Shown here one piece after another: positions 44,670 through 57,365 of a stretch of DNA of 64,000 bases. How positions within the stretch are numbered: the first letter of the stretch is position 1; each line of letters begins with the position of its first letter. This DNA is from Dichetophora obliterata (taxonomy: Eukaryota > Arthropoda > Insecta > Diptera > Sciomyzidae): the NCBI GenBank assembly GCA_963920525.1, contig OY986437.1, forward strand, positions 91,848,213 to 91,912,212. The letters are read 5' to 3'. A model generated the notes under the pieces. It searched no databases and was not told the origin of the DNA. It saw nothing but the letters and a program-made list of their open reading frames with translations. The position numbers and the translations under genes were made by a program.

Positions 44670-46269
44670 TTTTTGTTAAAAATCGAAATCTGTGCTAGCT
44701 GGGATATGTAAAGTAACCATAAGAAACCAAAATTGAGTTAACATCCAATATTCCTATTAACCCCTTGCCTTCCTTCATTGGCTTAATATATGATATGCTT
44801 GCTTATTTCTTAAGTCTATTCTTTCGGTTTCTGGTTTTATTGGCCATAATTCTTCTCAACTTAAAAATGTTTCAAAAAAGACTCTCTCAATCTGCTGAAT
44901 AGATAATCTACTGAATGTTTTTTTCCCAACGTGTCATATTTTAATGAATCACTACACTGAGAGAAATAATGAATATTAAAACTATTCACGCGCGTGCATA
45001 AATTCAATTTAAATACTTTCGTAAATAAATAAAATATTTTTTCCACAACATGTTTTTTTCTGCGTATTTTGAATTGAAGTTGAGTATGTTTTTTTGATTT
45101 CGCTTTTCACTTTAAAACGAAATTTATAAGAATTTTAAAAATGTTTAAATGAAACCCATGCATAATTTAAACAAAAAAGTATTTAAATAAATTTAAAATA
45201 TTTAAGTATTTGTTTCATGCAAATGCGTTATTAGTTCAAAAACATCTACGCTTCTTGCTAATTTAAATACGTTTTTGCATAAATCTTAGACTTTTTTCTC
45301 TTAGTGTAAGAAAAATATAATTTTATTCGTAGGTAGCATATAAATAAACATGCAACTGTTTTTCTCTCTATTTTCTAAATTATTTAATTTTGTTGTTATG
45401 CTCAACACCAAAACATTTCTTTGTTCTTCCTCATTTGTATTTAAGTCCAGATCAACTTGGCAACTCCTACATTTTTGTGTTTGAATCTATTGCCTTTATG
45501 ACCAACTTGAAACCATTTAGAGTCTTGTACACATTTTGTTATTTTGAAATAGAAAATTTTGTAGACTTCATAACTGCATATTTATTTGTTGTGAAAGTAA
45601 TGAAATTGTATCCGAAGGATATTACGATTTTGTTTGGCTTAGTTAACGCACTGATAAGCAGGAAGAATAGACAGGAAGCAGTTGAAAGGCGGTACAGGTT
45701 GGGAGACTGGAATGTTAGACAGCAAAACAGAGTCGATTTAGTATTGCAAAGAACTTATGGGAGATTTTTAGGGATTAAAGGCAGGACAAACTTTTGAAGG
45801 GTAGCAGAAGAATAAAGTATTTTATAGTATAGAAGATGCGGTATTGTTGTTGTTGTGTACGAAATTGTTTAAATATTTCAATATCTAAATGAGCAAAATC
45901 CGTAAAAAAAATTAAGAAAAGCTTATTTTAAGAATGGTTTCTAACAAACTACTTTGCTTTGCCTTCTTTCTCCTCCATAACATACATTCGCTTTACAATT
46001 TTAACATTTATTCAAATTAAGTTACTTAATTATTTTGTTAGAAGTAAGTTTTTAGAAATGCTTTTGTTTTTGTAGCTTATTATAGTAAAAAGTATCTACA
46101 TTGATTCGATTTTTAACTTCTTTCTTGTTTCCCGAAAGTTTTCGAATGCCTTTATTTCTTCACCACACTTTTTAAATTCTATCCCTTAGCAGTTTTCTCA
46201 AACTTTTCCAATTTATTTTGCCACAATTTTGCCTTCATTTGTGTCCATTTGCTTCTTCTTACTTCGCAG
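44670..46269. other. Intronic sequence before exon B
   Basis: A frame of 135 codons at 45390-45797 contains YPKDITILFGLVNALISRKN and RYRLGDWNVRQQNRVDLVLQ. I recognise no family and see no supporting splice sites, so I treat it as unproven. The last 40 bases form a strong pyrimidine-rich splice acceptor. Confidence 0.4.
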
Positions 46270-46834
46270 AAAACCACAAAATCACTGGACTGTAGTAGCA
46301 GCAACACAAATGATAAGCTTGTCAACAACAACAAGCCACTAAAACCAATTCTATCACTGGACAACAATATCACATCAGCTGCAACAACAACGGCAGCAAC
46401 AATAAGAAATTCAACAGCAGCAACAGCAGCTGCAACCACATCACATTCGCCTTCGGCGTATCTTTTCAACAAACGCATCGATATTCACCAGGCGGCGGTT
46501 AGCGGCAGCAGTTCACCAATCAGTTCAAATGGCAGCAGTAGCAATCATACGCTCACATCGCCAATGATGCTCGATAATCATCAACAACAGCACAATCAGC
46601 AGCAGCAGCAGCAGCAGTTGCAACATTTGCAGCGTTATAGCAACTTGAATAAAAGCGATTCGAATAATCAGCTGATGCATCAGCAACAACAACAACAACA
46701 ACAACTACAGCAGCAACAACATAATGGTGGACAGCGCGTGTTGGTTGAACAATTGATCAACGGCAGCATAGGCAGCAACAATGCAAGCATAGCAACAGCA
46801 GTGGCAACAAATCACAATAATGCACTAGCGGCAG
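46270..46834 (+). CDS. Internal exon of the host gene, Gln/Asn/Ser-rich (opa repeats)
   Basis: The exon follows TTCTTACTTCGCAG and ends at GCGGCAG/GTACGC (phase 1). It encodes about 188 residues: KTTKSLDCSSSNTNDKLV, then an Ala/Thr stretch, HSPSAYLFNKRIDIHQAAVS, Ser-rich sequence, and glutamine runs of 7 (after HN) and 7 (after LMH) made of CAG/CAA codons. It then continues NGGQRVLVEQLINGSIGSNN. The frame continues from exon A without a shift. Such low-complexity, probably disordered regions are common in fly signalling, transcription and RNA-binding proteins. No folded domain is visible. The short conserved-looking islands (SAYLFNKRIDIHQAA, RVLVEQLINGSIG) are the best handles for identifying it. 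The donor phase requires another exon beyond this point. Confidence 0.75.
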
Positions 46835-47767
46835 GTACGCATTAGTATTTGTGTGCCTCTGCACATGCTTTGTCTCAAATACATACTTAACTCTTTATGT
46901 GTGCGTGCTTTAAATTCATTTCTATGTATGAGTTGGTTATCCTTTTTTTGTGTTTTTTTTCGTGATATCCTTTTAGCTCTTTTTTAATTTTTTTTATTTC
47001 TCATTCGTGTTGGTTTAATGAGCGTTCTTTATTAACTGTTTATTGTTGTCATTGTTGTGTTTATAATTAACTCCATTAATGTGCATGTTTTGTTTGTTAT
47101 TTGTGTGCGCGTGTGTGTGTATGTGTGTATGTGTGTTTGCGCGCGTATGTGTGCAATGTTGATTGATTGCATTGATATTATAGTTATTTCTTAATTTTTA
47201 TTTATTTTGTGTCGTTTGCAATTGCTTTTCAATTAATTATGCCATTCAGTGCAATTTTATTCACTGACCACATTTAACAAAAGTTTCAATATTATATGGG
47301 CTCAAACGGTACACTTGTATGCAATCATATTAAAAACGTTTTGTTAATATACGAATACATCATGCATTGATGTGGTCATAATATCTCTCAATTTTTTTGA
47401 ATGCTATGGAAATTATTTTTTACTCAAATAATATATGAAAAGTGTTGTCATATATTTGACAAAATGTAAAAACCGGTTCCTTGAATAACCCGAAAAATGC
47501 AATTTTTTAAAAACCGGATTTCCGAATATTTAAAAAAATAACCGGTTTAAGCCGGTTAACCAGTTTTCTACAAAACCATTAGGTTTAGGGCTCATGAAAT
47601 ATTTTTAAGTGAAGTAAAACTCTGCTTTCAAAATTAAAGCGAGAAAACCCCGCATTCAAAAGTTTAAGCGACTGTTTATTTCAGGTAATGTTTTTTGTTA
47701 CATTTTAATGATAAATATAACTTTCGCAGAAATTTTTTTTTAATTTTTAGTTAACAAATATTTATTA
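46835..47767. other. Downstream intron sequence with (TG)n
   Basis: A TG/CG-rich microsatellite lies at about 47103-47155. AACCGGTT-like words cluster at 47470-47560. No exon was recognised. Confidence 0.4.
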
Positions 47768-47914
47768 CTAGCTGACCCGGCAAACTTCGTTTTGCCCAAA
47801 AGAGTTTTTTTGATTGAACTGATTTCGATTATTGAGATTCTACCAAATTAAGTTCAAATCAAAAAAGAAACACATGTATATGAGGAAAATTGGAAATTAT
47901 ATTTATTTATTACT

Positions 47915-48505
47915 TCATCTTAAGGCTAGCGGATACACAATGTTTTTTGTTTTTTTATTTGGTGTAAAGATGTATAAATTTTTTGGCGTGCCAACTCTGG
48001 AGCAAGCCACATATAACTGGCCGTGTGAAAAACATGAATTTTCCAAAATTAAGCCAGCAGTAGTCAATGATTGGCCTTGTGCTTTGTTGATTGTAATAGC
48101 AAAGGCAAGACGCAAAGGGAATTGGAGTCGCTTGAATTGAAATGGTAAATTGTTGGAAATCATCGGAATTCGTGGAATAAGTACGTCTTCGCCTTTGAAT
48201 CTGCCACCGATGATAGTTGCCTCGATTAAATTTGGTGAACAGTTTTTGATGGTCAATATGGTTCCGTTGCATAACTTTGGTGCGTTTAAGTTTCGGATAA
48301 GAATTATCGGTGATCCAACTTTTAATGTCAGTACATGCGGTGGCATTTCGGGGGGTTCTAATGAATTCAAAAATTCAGCGGGATAGTTGTCGACTTCTTC
48401 TTGATCCATTATTGTGTCGATCGAATTGTATTTTATTATTTCGCCGGGCAGTTTCAATTGAATTTGCTCATTGAGCTTGTTGACATCATCATTTTTTGGT
48501 GCCAA
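47915..48505 (-). pseudogene. Helitron helicase, C-terminal part
   Basis: This 196-codon frame reads MAPKNDDVNKLNEQIQLKLP, then GSPIILIRNLNAPKLCNGT, the helicase motif V AITINKAQGQSL and motif VI GQLYVACSRVGTPKNLYIFT, and ends normally at 47915. About 147 bp of non-coding terminus with the hairpin follows. The two motifs form the nucleotide-coupled second RecA fold of Pif1-like helicases. Confidence 0.88.
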
Positions 48506-48527
48506 AATAGCACGTTCGTACAGCCAA

Positions 48528-48926
48528 TCATTTTTGTAGGAGGTTATTAGACTTGGAAATACCTTGTCGACAACGGCTTAGAATATTCATTTGCATTTGA
48601 CAGAAGTGAGGCGGAAACGAAATCTCGTTCGTGGCGCGATCAATTGGAATTTTTCCATTTCCAATGTCCAAAAGTTGTTTTGAGAATTTTTTGGCAGACG
48701 GGTCTTGCAACAAATGCACACGCATGTTCGTTGATAGCGTGATTTTCTCGACTCGGTTCCAAAGATATGAAGCTTTCAAGCATGCGTTCAGCTCATCTGC
48801 GGGCATTGATCTTGGAATAACGGGCAAAGTTTGGCGGAAATCACCAGCAAGAAGAATAAGAGCGCCCCCCATCGGTTGGTTGTTTTCTCGGAAATCACGT
48901 AGAGTCCGGTCAAGCGCTTCGAGCAA
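48528..48926 (-). pseudogene. Helitron helicase, middle part
   Basis: It continues the same frame after the TAA: LEALDRTLRDFRENNQPMGG, then helicase motif III LLAGDFRQTLPVIPRS and ITLSTNMRVHLLQDPSAKKF. A frame change near 48570 ends recognisable sequence, and homology resumes at 48505. Confidence 0.85.
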
Positions 48927-50981
48927 TTATTTATGGGCCATTGTGCATTCGTCCCAAATGATAATTTTGCACGTTTTAAGGATTGTGGCCATGCCGGAGT
49001 TTTTGCTGATGTTGCATGTTGGTGTTTCTGCCTGGTTCAAATTCAATGGAAGTTTCAGTGCTGAGTGTGCAGTGCGTCCGCCGTCCAATAGCGTGGATGC
49101 AATTCCCGATGATGCCACTGCGAGTGCAATCCAATTCTGCATTCGAACCGACGCCAATATTAAATTGATGAGGAATGTTTTGCCTGTTCCTCCTGGTGCG
49201 TCGAGGAAAAAAATACCGCCATTTCCGTTTGTTACCCGTCGCATGATTTTTGCGTAAGCAGTTTTTTGATCATCAACCAACCGTCTTGTTTGAGTTTCAA
49301 CATATTGTTGTTGCTGGTTAACATCGAAGTGCTGTTCTCGCACCAGGTCTCTGTCTTGAACACTGTTTATGTCCCGTATCGGAGCAGGCATTCCAAGTTG
49401 AATAAGGACTTTGTTGTTGATGGATATGCACATGTCCTCTATCAGCAGTAGGGTTTGGTTGAAAATCTCGTCCGAATACTCCTGGTTAGGATAAGTTGCG
49501 CGTGATTGCCTGAGAAAGTCTTCACTTAAACTTTCGCGATGCGTTTCCCACAGTTCTCGTGGATTAGATGGTGAACATGTTGTTAAAATTATCGCAAACA
49601 AAGTGCGTATTTGATTTGGGTGACACGTGAGTGACGCCTCTGTTAGCGTTGTGTTCCAATGCTGATCACTTTCAAGCAGGCCCAATTGGATACACGCTTC
49701 TCTATAAGTCGGACATTCATTTCCATGGACGGTTTTCAAGGCGGCGAATAATGTTGGACCTTTGATCGTATGCAATAACAATCGCAAATAATAGCATTCA
49801 GCATTATTGGGATGAACGGTGTAGACACGTCCCAAGGCGTGAGAAGAATGCACATCAGGATATTCTGCAACAATCGCACCACGCTTTCTTCTTATGAACT
49901 TCTTCGACGACGGGTTCCAAATGTAATATTTGGGAATTTCAGGATATATTAAAGTCTTGGCGAAATTGTCGGTTGCACACAATTCAAAGAAAGCGGTGAG
50001 AGTGGTATGTGGCGGCTGTTCGGCTCTATTTTGAGCATTTCGTTCGGTGAAATAAACACGCTGGCCATTCTCTAAATGAACAGCTAGATGTTGAACTTTT
50101 GGATATCGCTCGTGGATGTTGAATGAAAGTATACGCCAAACTGCTTCATTGCTGCTGATGTAACGCCCCATCTGGAATTGCGTGATTTCGTCAGTTTGAT
50201 TGGCAAGCCCGAATACTGCCATGTTGCTGCCTTTGTTGACGTATTTGCAAATATATTTGATCGACTTCACCGAATTACGATACTCAGCATTGATGTGGGC
50301 ATCAAACATTTTTGAAAGCAGTGGTGAGTAGGGCACGATCCATCTGTTATCAACGTCAACATCTACATTGCGCATTTTAATTGTAGTTGTGTATCCACCG
50401 TCATCCACCTTTCTTCGCCTATACAGAGGATATCCATCGCCTCCTGTTTGAGTGTCTTTGAGCAGCTCGCGTGGATAGCGCTTTGTACACTTGCCTTCTC
50501 TCATGCATGGTGAATTTGCGTTCAGTTCACCGTAAGGCCCGTGGATCATGTGTTTTCTGATTGATTCAAATAGAACCGGATCTGCTGTGGGATTCGGGAG
50601 TTCTGCGGAAATCACTTCATCAATTTGCGTTGGCATGATTTTTTGTTTTAGCCAGACTAAAATATGGGCGTGTGGCAGGCCTCGCTTCTGCCATTCAACC
50701 GAGTACATCCAGCACTGAGTTTCGCCAAATATGTGATTTTTGGTGATGACATCCATCAGCCTTGTCAACTTTTGTTTGAATACTCGGGCGAGGATATCGT
50801 GTCTTTGGTTTGAATTTTGGCCGGTAAATAAAAGGTCGGTGATGTCTTTCCATGCTGGGTTGCATGTGAAAGTGATGAAGAGGTCTGGCCGTCCATACTT
50901 GCGCACGTATGTCATAGCATCTTGAGCGTATTGGTGCATGTGTCGCGGACTGCCTGTGTATGTCGCTGGCAAGATCACCAT
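48927..50981 (-). pseudogene. Helitron Rep (HUH) nuclease and N-terminal helicase
   Basis: A 684-codon frame holds the replication initiator: GRPDLFITFTCNPAW (residues 30-44), the HUH metal site GLPHAHILVW (H104, H106) and the tyrosine motif YICKYVNKG (Y243, Y247). The Pif1-like helicase starts later, with Walker A FLDAPGGTGKTFLINL (about 593-608) and Walker B KIIIWDECTMAHK (about 672-684). The two tyrosines cut and join DNA ends during rolling-circle transposition. All these residues are intact. The frame ends at an in-frame TAA directly after Walker B. Confidence 0.92.
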
Positions 50982-51357
50982 TTGGCCGATGTTCGCAGCG
51001 TTTCCATCATTGACGATAGCATCAAGCTAGTGGACATATTGTTTGACGCGCAGCTGTTGCTGATTCAACCGAATGAAGAACAGACGTTCACTTTCAATTT
51101 TCGCGTACATGTCGACGATGAATTGATGGAAGACTTCACGACATTTTAACAAATAATTACATTCATTTGGCCTGATCATAAGGCGATAGGCATAAAAGTC
51201 CATACAGGAAACTTTTTTGTCGACTCTTCATTTCTCTTCATTTGAGTTGGGGTTCATCTGCATTAAGTTGAAATTATACCCATCCTCACCCCGTGGAAAA
51301 AGCACTGGATATTGTAGTGCATCATACGATCGAAAAGTTTCCGCAACGCGTTGAACA

Positions 51358-52308
51358 TCATCGCGTCGCTCGAAGTCTGTGCCGACCAACAACTGCGACG
51401 TCACCTATCACCGGTGCATTGAAGCGCCGCTCATGCTCACCAGCCGGTGTCTTGTCAGCTTTTATCACAACCATATAATCATCTGTCGGCATCTGCTCCA
51501 GGGTTGTTTTGAATAGACGGATGAGGCTGTTGTATTCGTGTAACATAGCTTGAAGACTTGAAACGATTTCCCGTCTGACTTCAGTACTGATTGCGCAACG
51601 CTGTTCAACTTCTGTAGCTTCATTGCCAGTAAAATAAATTTGGAGGAACTTGGCATCATCATTGGGAAGTGGGAGCAATGATCCAATTCTGTGATAGATT
51701 TGGCCTTGCACTTTGAAGGTGGGCATGTAACCGTCGTTATTGATGATATTAGTTGCCCCGAAGGACGTCATTTGAAAGCATGAGTTGTACTTTCGGATGT
51801 TTTGCAGGAAGTGCTTGGAAATCGGATTGGCGCCAGAAATGTAACTCTGCAGGGGTTCAGGCGGCTCATTCATTGGTGGCAAAACAACTTTACCGTTCGA
51901 ACAACACATTCCCGGGGATTCCTTAGCGAACTTCAGAGCACGACAATGTATGCAAACTTTGTCCATCGCGCCAATCACTACGTCCTTGTGATTGCGGTAG
52001 TCATCGTCCCTATTGTAGTGAAATGCCGCCAACTTCAAGTCGATTCTTTCTCTTGATCGAGCCATTCGGGAGCAATTGGCAGCAAGTCTTTCGACATGCT
52101 GTTGGGGTGTCTCAGCAGATCTAGATGACGATGCACTGTCACGCATTTGCTGAAGCCGTGATTCGCGTAATCTTTCCGTTTCTGCGGCTCTAGACGTAGA
52201 TGCCCTTTCGCGATTTTCCTGAAGACGTTATTCTTCTTTCTCTCTGCTTTCGTGTTACGGTGGTTGTTTTAGCAACGGCTGTTTTTTTTTTTGGTGGCAT
52301 TTTAGTAA
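51358..52308 (-). pseudogene. Helitron protein, N-terminal region
   Basis: From an ATG at 52308 the protein reads MPPKKKTAVAKTTTVTRKQR. It then needs a frame change and passes a TAA before RLQENRERASTSRAAETERL and the open 262-codon frame starting MRDSASSSRSAETPQQHVER (52146). That part contains a Cys/His pair (CIHCRALKFAKESPGMCCSN), a zinc-binding segment typical of Helitron N-termini, and PTFKVQGQIYHRIGSLLP. The part between 51358 and 50981 (SYADE, KVSCMDFYAYRL-like) is broken by stops and a frame change. Confidence 0.8.
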
Positions 52309-52815
52309 ACTGTAACCGTGCAAAAGGAACGATGTGTTTTGTTTTTTACTTTTATAATATTGTATTGGTTGTTGGAACCACAGTAATCATATTACCTGTT
52401 TGATGAATTGGCACTAAAAATAATTAGTAAACTTATTTTATTATTGCAAATTGCAAAGCACTTGTTATTTACTAAATTGATTTCACTTATAGGTTTTTAA
52501 CTATTAACAATAAACAGCAATTAACGCAAAACAATGAAGGCAGTCAATTGAAAATAAAGGCAGTGAGTGATTGATAATATAATATTATTTTTAACTTACT
52601 GTACAATGGGCGTATTTTTTCTGCATCCAGTGCAGGTTCAGTATATGTTGAGTGAAAAACAAAATTTTTCTTTTTGTCTGACATTTTTGACATTTTTTAC
52701 GAGGTGCTGCCAAGCTAAGTTCTGAAATTCAACTCAATAACACCTATAAGCACAATTATGTTTTAAAATTGTGGCAATACCAAAATCACTTTTCACGCCA
52801 TCGAATTTTCGAAAT

Positions 52816-53075
52816 AAGTCCACCCCAGCGCCACCTACCGTGTCCATTTATACACAAATTATTTTCTTATGATCAAACAAACATACATTCTGAATTTCAG
52901 TTGAATTGGTCCATAAATTAAAATTTTCGATATAAGTCCACCCCAGCGCCACCTATCGGGTCCATTTATACACAAATTATTTTCTTATGATCAAACAAAC
53001 ATACATTCTGAATTTCAGTTAAATTGGTCCATAAATTCAAATTTTCGATATAAGTCCACCCCAGCGCCACCTATC
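52816..53075. repeat. 118-bp tandem repeats in the Helitron 5' region
   Basis: AAGTCCACCCCAGCGCCACC recurs at 52816, 52934 and 53052 (two full units and a partial third). The small Helitron has the same unit at 12465 and 12583. Confidence 0.85.
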
Positions 53076-53208
53076 GGGTCCAAAAGCCTATGTTACCCAC
53101 CGTACCAAGATGAACATTACCTGAAAATTTCATCAAAATCGGCCCAGCCGCTTTGGAGTCCATACGTTACATACATACACATATCCATTTTTATATATAT
53201 ATAGAGGA

Positions 53209-56200
53209 TAGATATAGTAGTAATACAGAATAGTAATTAATGAAAATTAGTATATGCACTTATCTTTTAGATTGTTAAGAATTCTTCTGTTGTTTTGTTT
53301 TTGGTGTTGTTGTTGTTGGCGTCACTAATGAGTAGCCAAAATTGAACTGATTTTCCACCAAGATTTGGCTGTGCTTGATTTACGTTGTTCTTGATTAGCT
53401 AAGTTAGTTGGCGTTGTAAAGTTAATGACTGTGATTGCTGTTGCTGCTGTTGTAGGTTTTTGTGTTGTTATGATAATGATGATGTTGTATGTGTACATAC
53501 TGTTGCTGCAGTGCTGCTGCTTGCATTGGTCGTTTCATGATTTATTTGATTATACTTCAAGTTGTTGTTGCTGTTGAAAATATTGCTGCTAAAGCTTGTT
53601 GCGTTTGATGCGTTAACCGTTGTTGTTGACGACAACATTTTGTAAGCGAATATTATGGCTAATCCACGTTCTGATAGCACAATAGACAAAATAACGTAAT
53701 CTTGTTCGTAGAAGTTTGGATTAATTCCATATGTTTGCTTTATTGTAGTACTCAATTACAGGATCGCAGGATGACCGATTTTTGGTTGTTGTATTTTGTA
53801 TTTAAAGATTATATTTATTTTGCATAAACTTTTATTTAAAAAATTTCTATCTTTTTTGAACAATATATTTTTCTATTCTGAAATTTTCCTTTAAAAAAAA
53901 TTTAAACATTAGAATTGAAATTGATTGAAAACAATTTTTCACATAACAAGTAATATAACAAGTAATATAAGTAATATCCTCTACACTACCTAATTTCTGA
54001 ATTGCCCAATTAACCTACAGTGGAAATTTAAGTAACGTAACGCCAGATCAAAAAGCCTAATAAAAAAAAACATAGATAAGATTTTTAAATTTTAGCACAT
54101 GGAAAACAAGCTTATATTATTTCAAACCCTTCTAAATAAAGTTGTATAGTCTTTCCCAATTCAGAGAGTTTTGCAAATTTTGTAATCCACGTCAAAAATC
54201 ACTTCCAGCTTTTGCAACGTAACGCAGGCAAATGTTTTGGCTTATATCTTTTAATCCTTATGGTCGATTGTTGTTATTGTTTTTACTTAATATAGTGCTA
54301 CTAAATTATTACGCAAATACAAAAAACCTTTATAAAAATTATACTTTTTAAATTTTTTTATATTTCTTCGTACAAATATTCCGTAACGCTAGGTTGGAAA
54401 TGGCCATATAGTCATTAGGCTTGACAAGTATTTGTTCAAATTTAACAACATTTTCTCTTACAAAAATTCTTCTTTGCAAAATTCGCCTTTATTGAATTAT
54501 TTTTTACTGAATAAACACTTTATAATGGCATGTCATGCACTTCCGTTTTCGCTTTAAATTCTTTGTGTCAACGTTATTGTACTGCTTTCATTGCTCATAC
54601 AATAGAAATGAAATTTTTTCCGACTCTTGCCTGCCAATCAGAAGATAACAGCAATTTTGCTGTAATTGGAAGCAAGTGTCAGCAATTGTCAAATGTCACT
54701 ACAACTCAATTGTCCGTAAAAAAAACGTATGTTTTTTTTAGTTCATGAGGTCAAGAAGGTTTTTTAAGTAAATATTTTAAAGATTGGTTTCATAGCGGCC
54801 AGTTTAAATGCTAGCTATACTAAGTTGATTAGGAAGTTTTAGAAGATAAGCTTTTATAAGAGGCTTTAGAATTTAGTTGATTAGCATATTGATATGGTCT
54901 TTTGACCTGAACCACGTTTTCCTTCATCCTCACCGCAAGATAAAAGAGAAAAGACCAATAGGATTTTCTCCTCAAAGAATCTGCCCGCATAAGTTTTGAT
55001 CAAAAAAAATTGTCTATTGCAATAATGGGCAATTTTCGAATAGATGTCGTAAACGACCTTCTACGTAAACGACCACAAGCTGTCTAAAACAGGCGATAGA
55101 TAGAAAATAGACGTAAAGTGTGTGAAGCAACATAAAGCAAACAAGAAAAATCATTTACCTACCTCATAGCTCTAAGCTAGGCTATGCTGAGGCTCAGACA
55201 GCAGAGGAGCCTTCTTACATATACATAGACATTTTTTCCGCCTCATGAAATTTGTGAAGTTTTCTCTAAAATTAACTGAAATTTAGTGCAGTCAAGCGTA
55301 CAACAACAGCTATAACTGCAGAGGCAAAAGCAGCGATGGCAGCAGCTTCTTTGTTTGCATTTTCGTTGCATACATTTAGGAATATATTACCAACTGAAGC
55401 GAGCACATTTAAATTAGATTTGCTTTTGCATTTGCAACAAAATGTTGCTTAATTCATAGTGTTCCGCTTGCAATACCCTTATCAGGCATTCCCTCGTGCA
55501 TTACTTCATTCACTATAGCGTGGCTTAGTTGCTTCAATGAAACACAAAGCAACAGTAGTAGCAGCAACAACAACAACAAAAACAACAACGACTTTGACGT
55601 TAAACCAAAGCAATCATCAAAGAGGCCAGCATAGATGTTTGAGCAAAAAAAAAAGTAAAATCTAACGGCAACTTGCAATGAACACCAAAGCGCACCATTT
55701 CATTTCTCGGTACCGTTCCGTAGCATAAGCCACAGAGTGCAGCTCTCCCCGGAAGTGCAATGAAAGGATGTCCAAGCAGCGCTCTAACCAAGCAAGACTC
55801 ACACAAGGTTTTTTTTTTGCCCAAAAAATCTCAACAACAATGCGAATGGCTAAAATCACGTTAATGGATGCTCCATTCAAGTCCCACTCACTCAAACACA
55901 AACAAGCGCAGACACAAGCACACCCGCAAGCTAAAACAAATACAAATAGTCTCACATCTAGTGTCTGCGGCAGTCTATATGGAGATTTTCAGTCCGTCAA
56001 AATTCATTCATTGATGTGCTCAACGTCAGTGCGGGTTGGGCTGGGTTGAAACCAAAAATGTTGTATGTTTTTGCACAAAAGTTTGTTTTTGCTGTTGCAT
56101 TCTTGGACACACAACACAAATACAAAATTAAATTTTATTTGCCTCTAAATGGACGCAATATTCTTAATTATGTATTCCAGTCAATATGAGAAGGTATTCA

Positions 56201-56590
56201 TTGCATTGCAGTCAGTTTAATTTACTGCTTACAGTTTAATTTATTTGAATATTAAGAGGTAATCGGTGAAAAACTTTAAAAAAATTAATTTAATTGCGTG
56301 CATTTTTTGTACGGTAGCTGAAAGCAAATTTTACTTTGAAGATCAAAACGGTTATAAAGACTGAATTGCCACTTTTTTATAAATCAACGTAACCATTTTG
56401 TACATTGCAGCACCTTACCTTACCTCTAATCTGCCTCTGCTTTAACACTACTTTACTAAGAAAAAGTTTACTAGTTATTGATATATATTTTTAACATTCA
56501 AATGTGAATGTGAATGTGAACGTGATCGCTACACGGAGAAAATTCTTTGCGCACAAGTCATGATCAAGCTTATCATAATATAAAAAAAAA
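53209..56590. other. Sequence rich in CAA/CAG-type repeats, no gene supported
   Basis: GTT/TTG-rich stretches at 53285-53600 give a - strand frame of 95 codons at 53468-53755, rich in Asn, Thr and Ser (SNIFNSNNNLKYNQINHETT). It could be an opa-like exon but has no convincing splice sites. CGTAACG words recur at about 54039, 54219 and 54382 and may mark a small decayed DNA transposon. GCAACA-type repeats lie at 55545-55590. No exon continuing the host gene could be identified. Confidence 0.35.
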
Positions 56591-57365
56591 ATAAGTTCTC
56601 AAAACTAAAATCCGACTACTAAAAAGCACTCTCTAAAAAGTATGAAATAAGAAAAAATTCTCACCTGAAATTGTTATGTACAAACTATTCCGATTTTTTG
56701 TCTATTAAATAAACAACTTTCACATAATATATTTTACTGCCTATTATACTAATCTATAGTGATGTTCAAAAGATATATATGCTAGTATGCCACCTTTTAT
56801 ATATTGTCGTATGTCGCCAGGGCCGTAGCCAGAATTTACCCTTTAGAGGGTTTTGATGAAATTTTTTTTTAAATTAAAAAATTAAAATATGCAAGTATTT
56901 GTTTCATTTCGTTTTAAAGTTAAGTTTTTTATTATATAAGTATAGTAAGGTGCCTCGACTGGTGGGAGGTTATTTGTACCTCTCTAAAAATCAACCTTCG
57001 TTTATTTTATAACGATTTTTGAAATATTTTGACTATTACGGTGACCGACAGTGAGCTCTAAATTATTTTGCAGACTCCTCAAAAAATCATCATTTCATAT
57101 ATATTTTACCTGGTGTAAAATTTGTTAGAACAATAAACTGCCAGAAGTTAAAGGCCTGGAAAACTTCTTCCAATCTTCATAAAAAAATTAAAAGTTTTGA
57201 AATAGGATTAAAGATAATGTTGTTTTATATGATAATGAATTTTTTAAAAGCTATTTTCACTAAAATTAAGAAAAATTCATTATTTCTTATGCGATCCTCA
57301 CTTTTAAGATATCGTTGGAAAGGTTTTGTTTTTTTTTATAATTATTTTATAAAACAATAATAATT

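Larger units (their letters stand above)
26404..46269 (+). other. 19.9-kb intron of the host gene, filled with transposons
   Basis: It is bounded by GTAAGT at 26404 and TTCTTACTTCGCAG at 46256-46269. Elements inside are annotated separately: tandem repeats, a CR1-like LINE (-), a Tc1 (+), a TIR/tRNA-like repeat, a Helentron-like repeat, a piggyBac-like element (transposase -), MITEs and a Ty3/gypsy element (-). That the two exons belong to one transcript is inferred from phase, strand and composition. Confidence 0.55.
47768..53208 (-). mobile_element. Near-complete Helitron, 5.4 kb
   Basis: On the - strand it begins TCCTCTATATATATAAAAAT directly after a host A (53209) and ends GGGTCAGCTAG directly before a host T (47767). 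A 3' hairpin, GGCAAA-ACGAAG-TTTGCC, stands 11 nt before the CTAG end, as expected for Helitrons. The 5' region has a 118-bp unit (AAGTCCACCCCAGCGCCACC) starting at 52816, 52934 and 53052. Coding sequence for a Rep/helicase protein lies on the - strand in four pieces. The termini match the 364-bp element at 12373-12736. Stops and frameshifts show that it is not active. Confidence 0.9.

Noticed and set aside
45390..45797. 135-codon frame as a host exon
   Set aside because: It lies in the large intron without an acceptor/donor pair, has no recognised motif, and its composition matches its AT-rich surroundings.
46179..46478. - strand frame rich in Ala/Val opposite exon B
   Set aside because: It is the antisense of Thr/Ala/Asn-rich codons; exon B has the splice sites and the conserved-looking islands.
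48631..49257. 208-codon + strand frame
   Set aside because: It lies antisense to the Helitron Rep/helicase, whose catalytic motifs are on the - strand.
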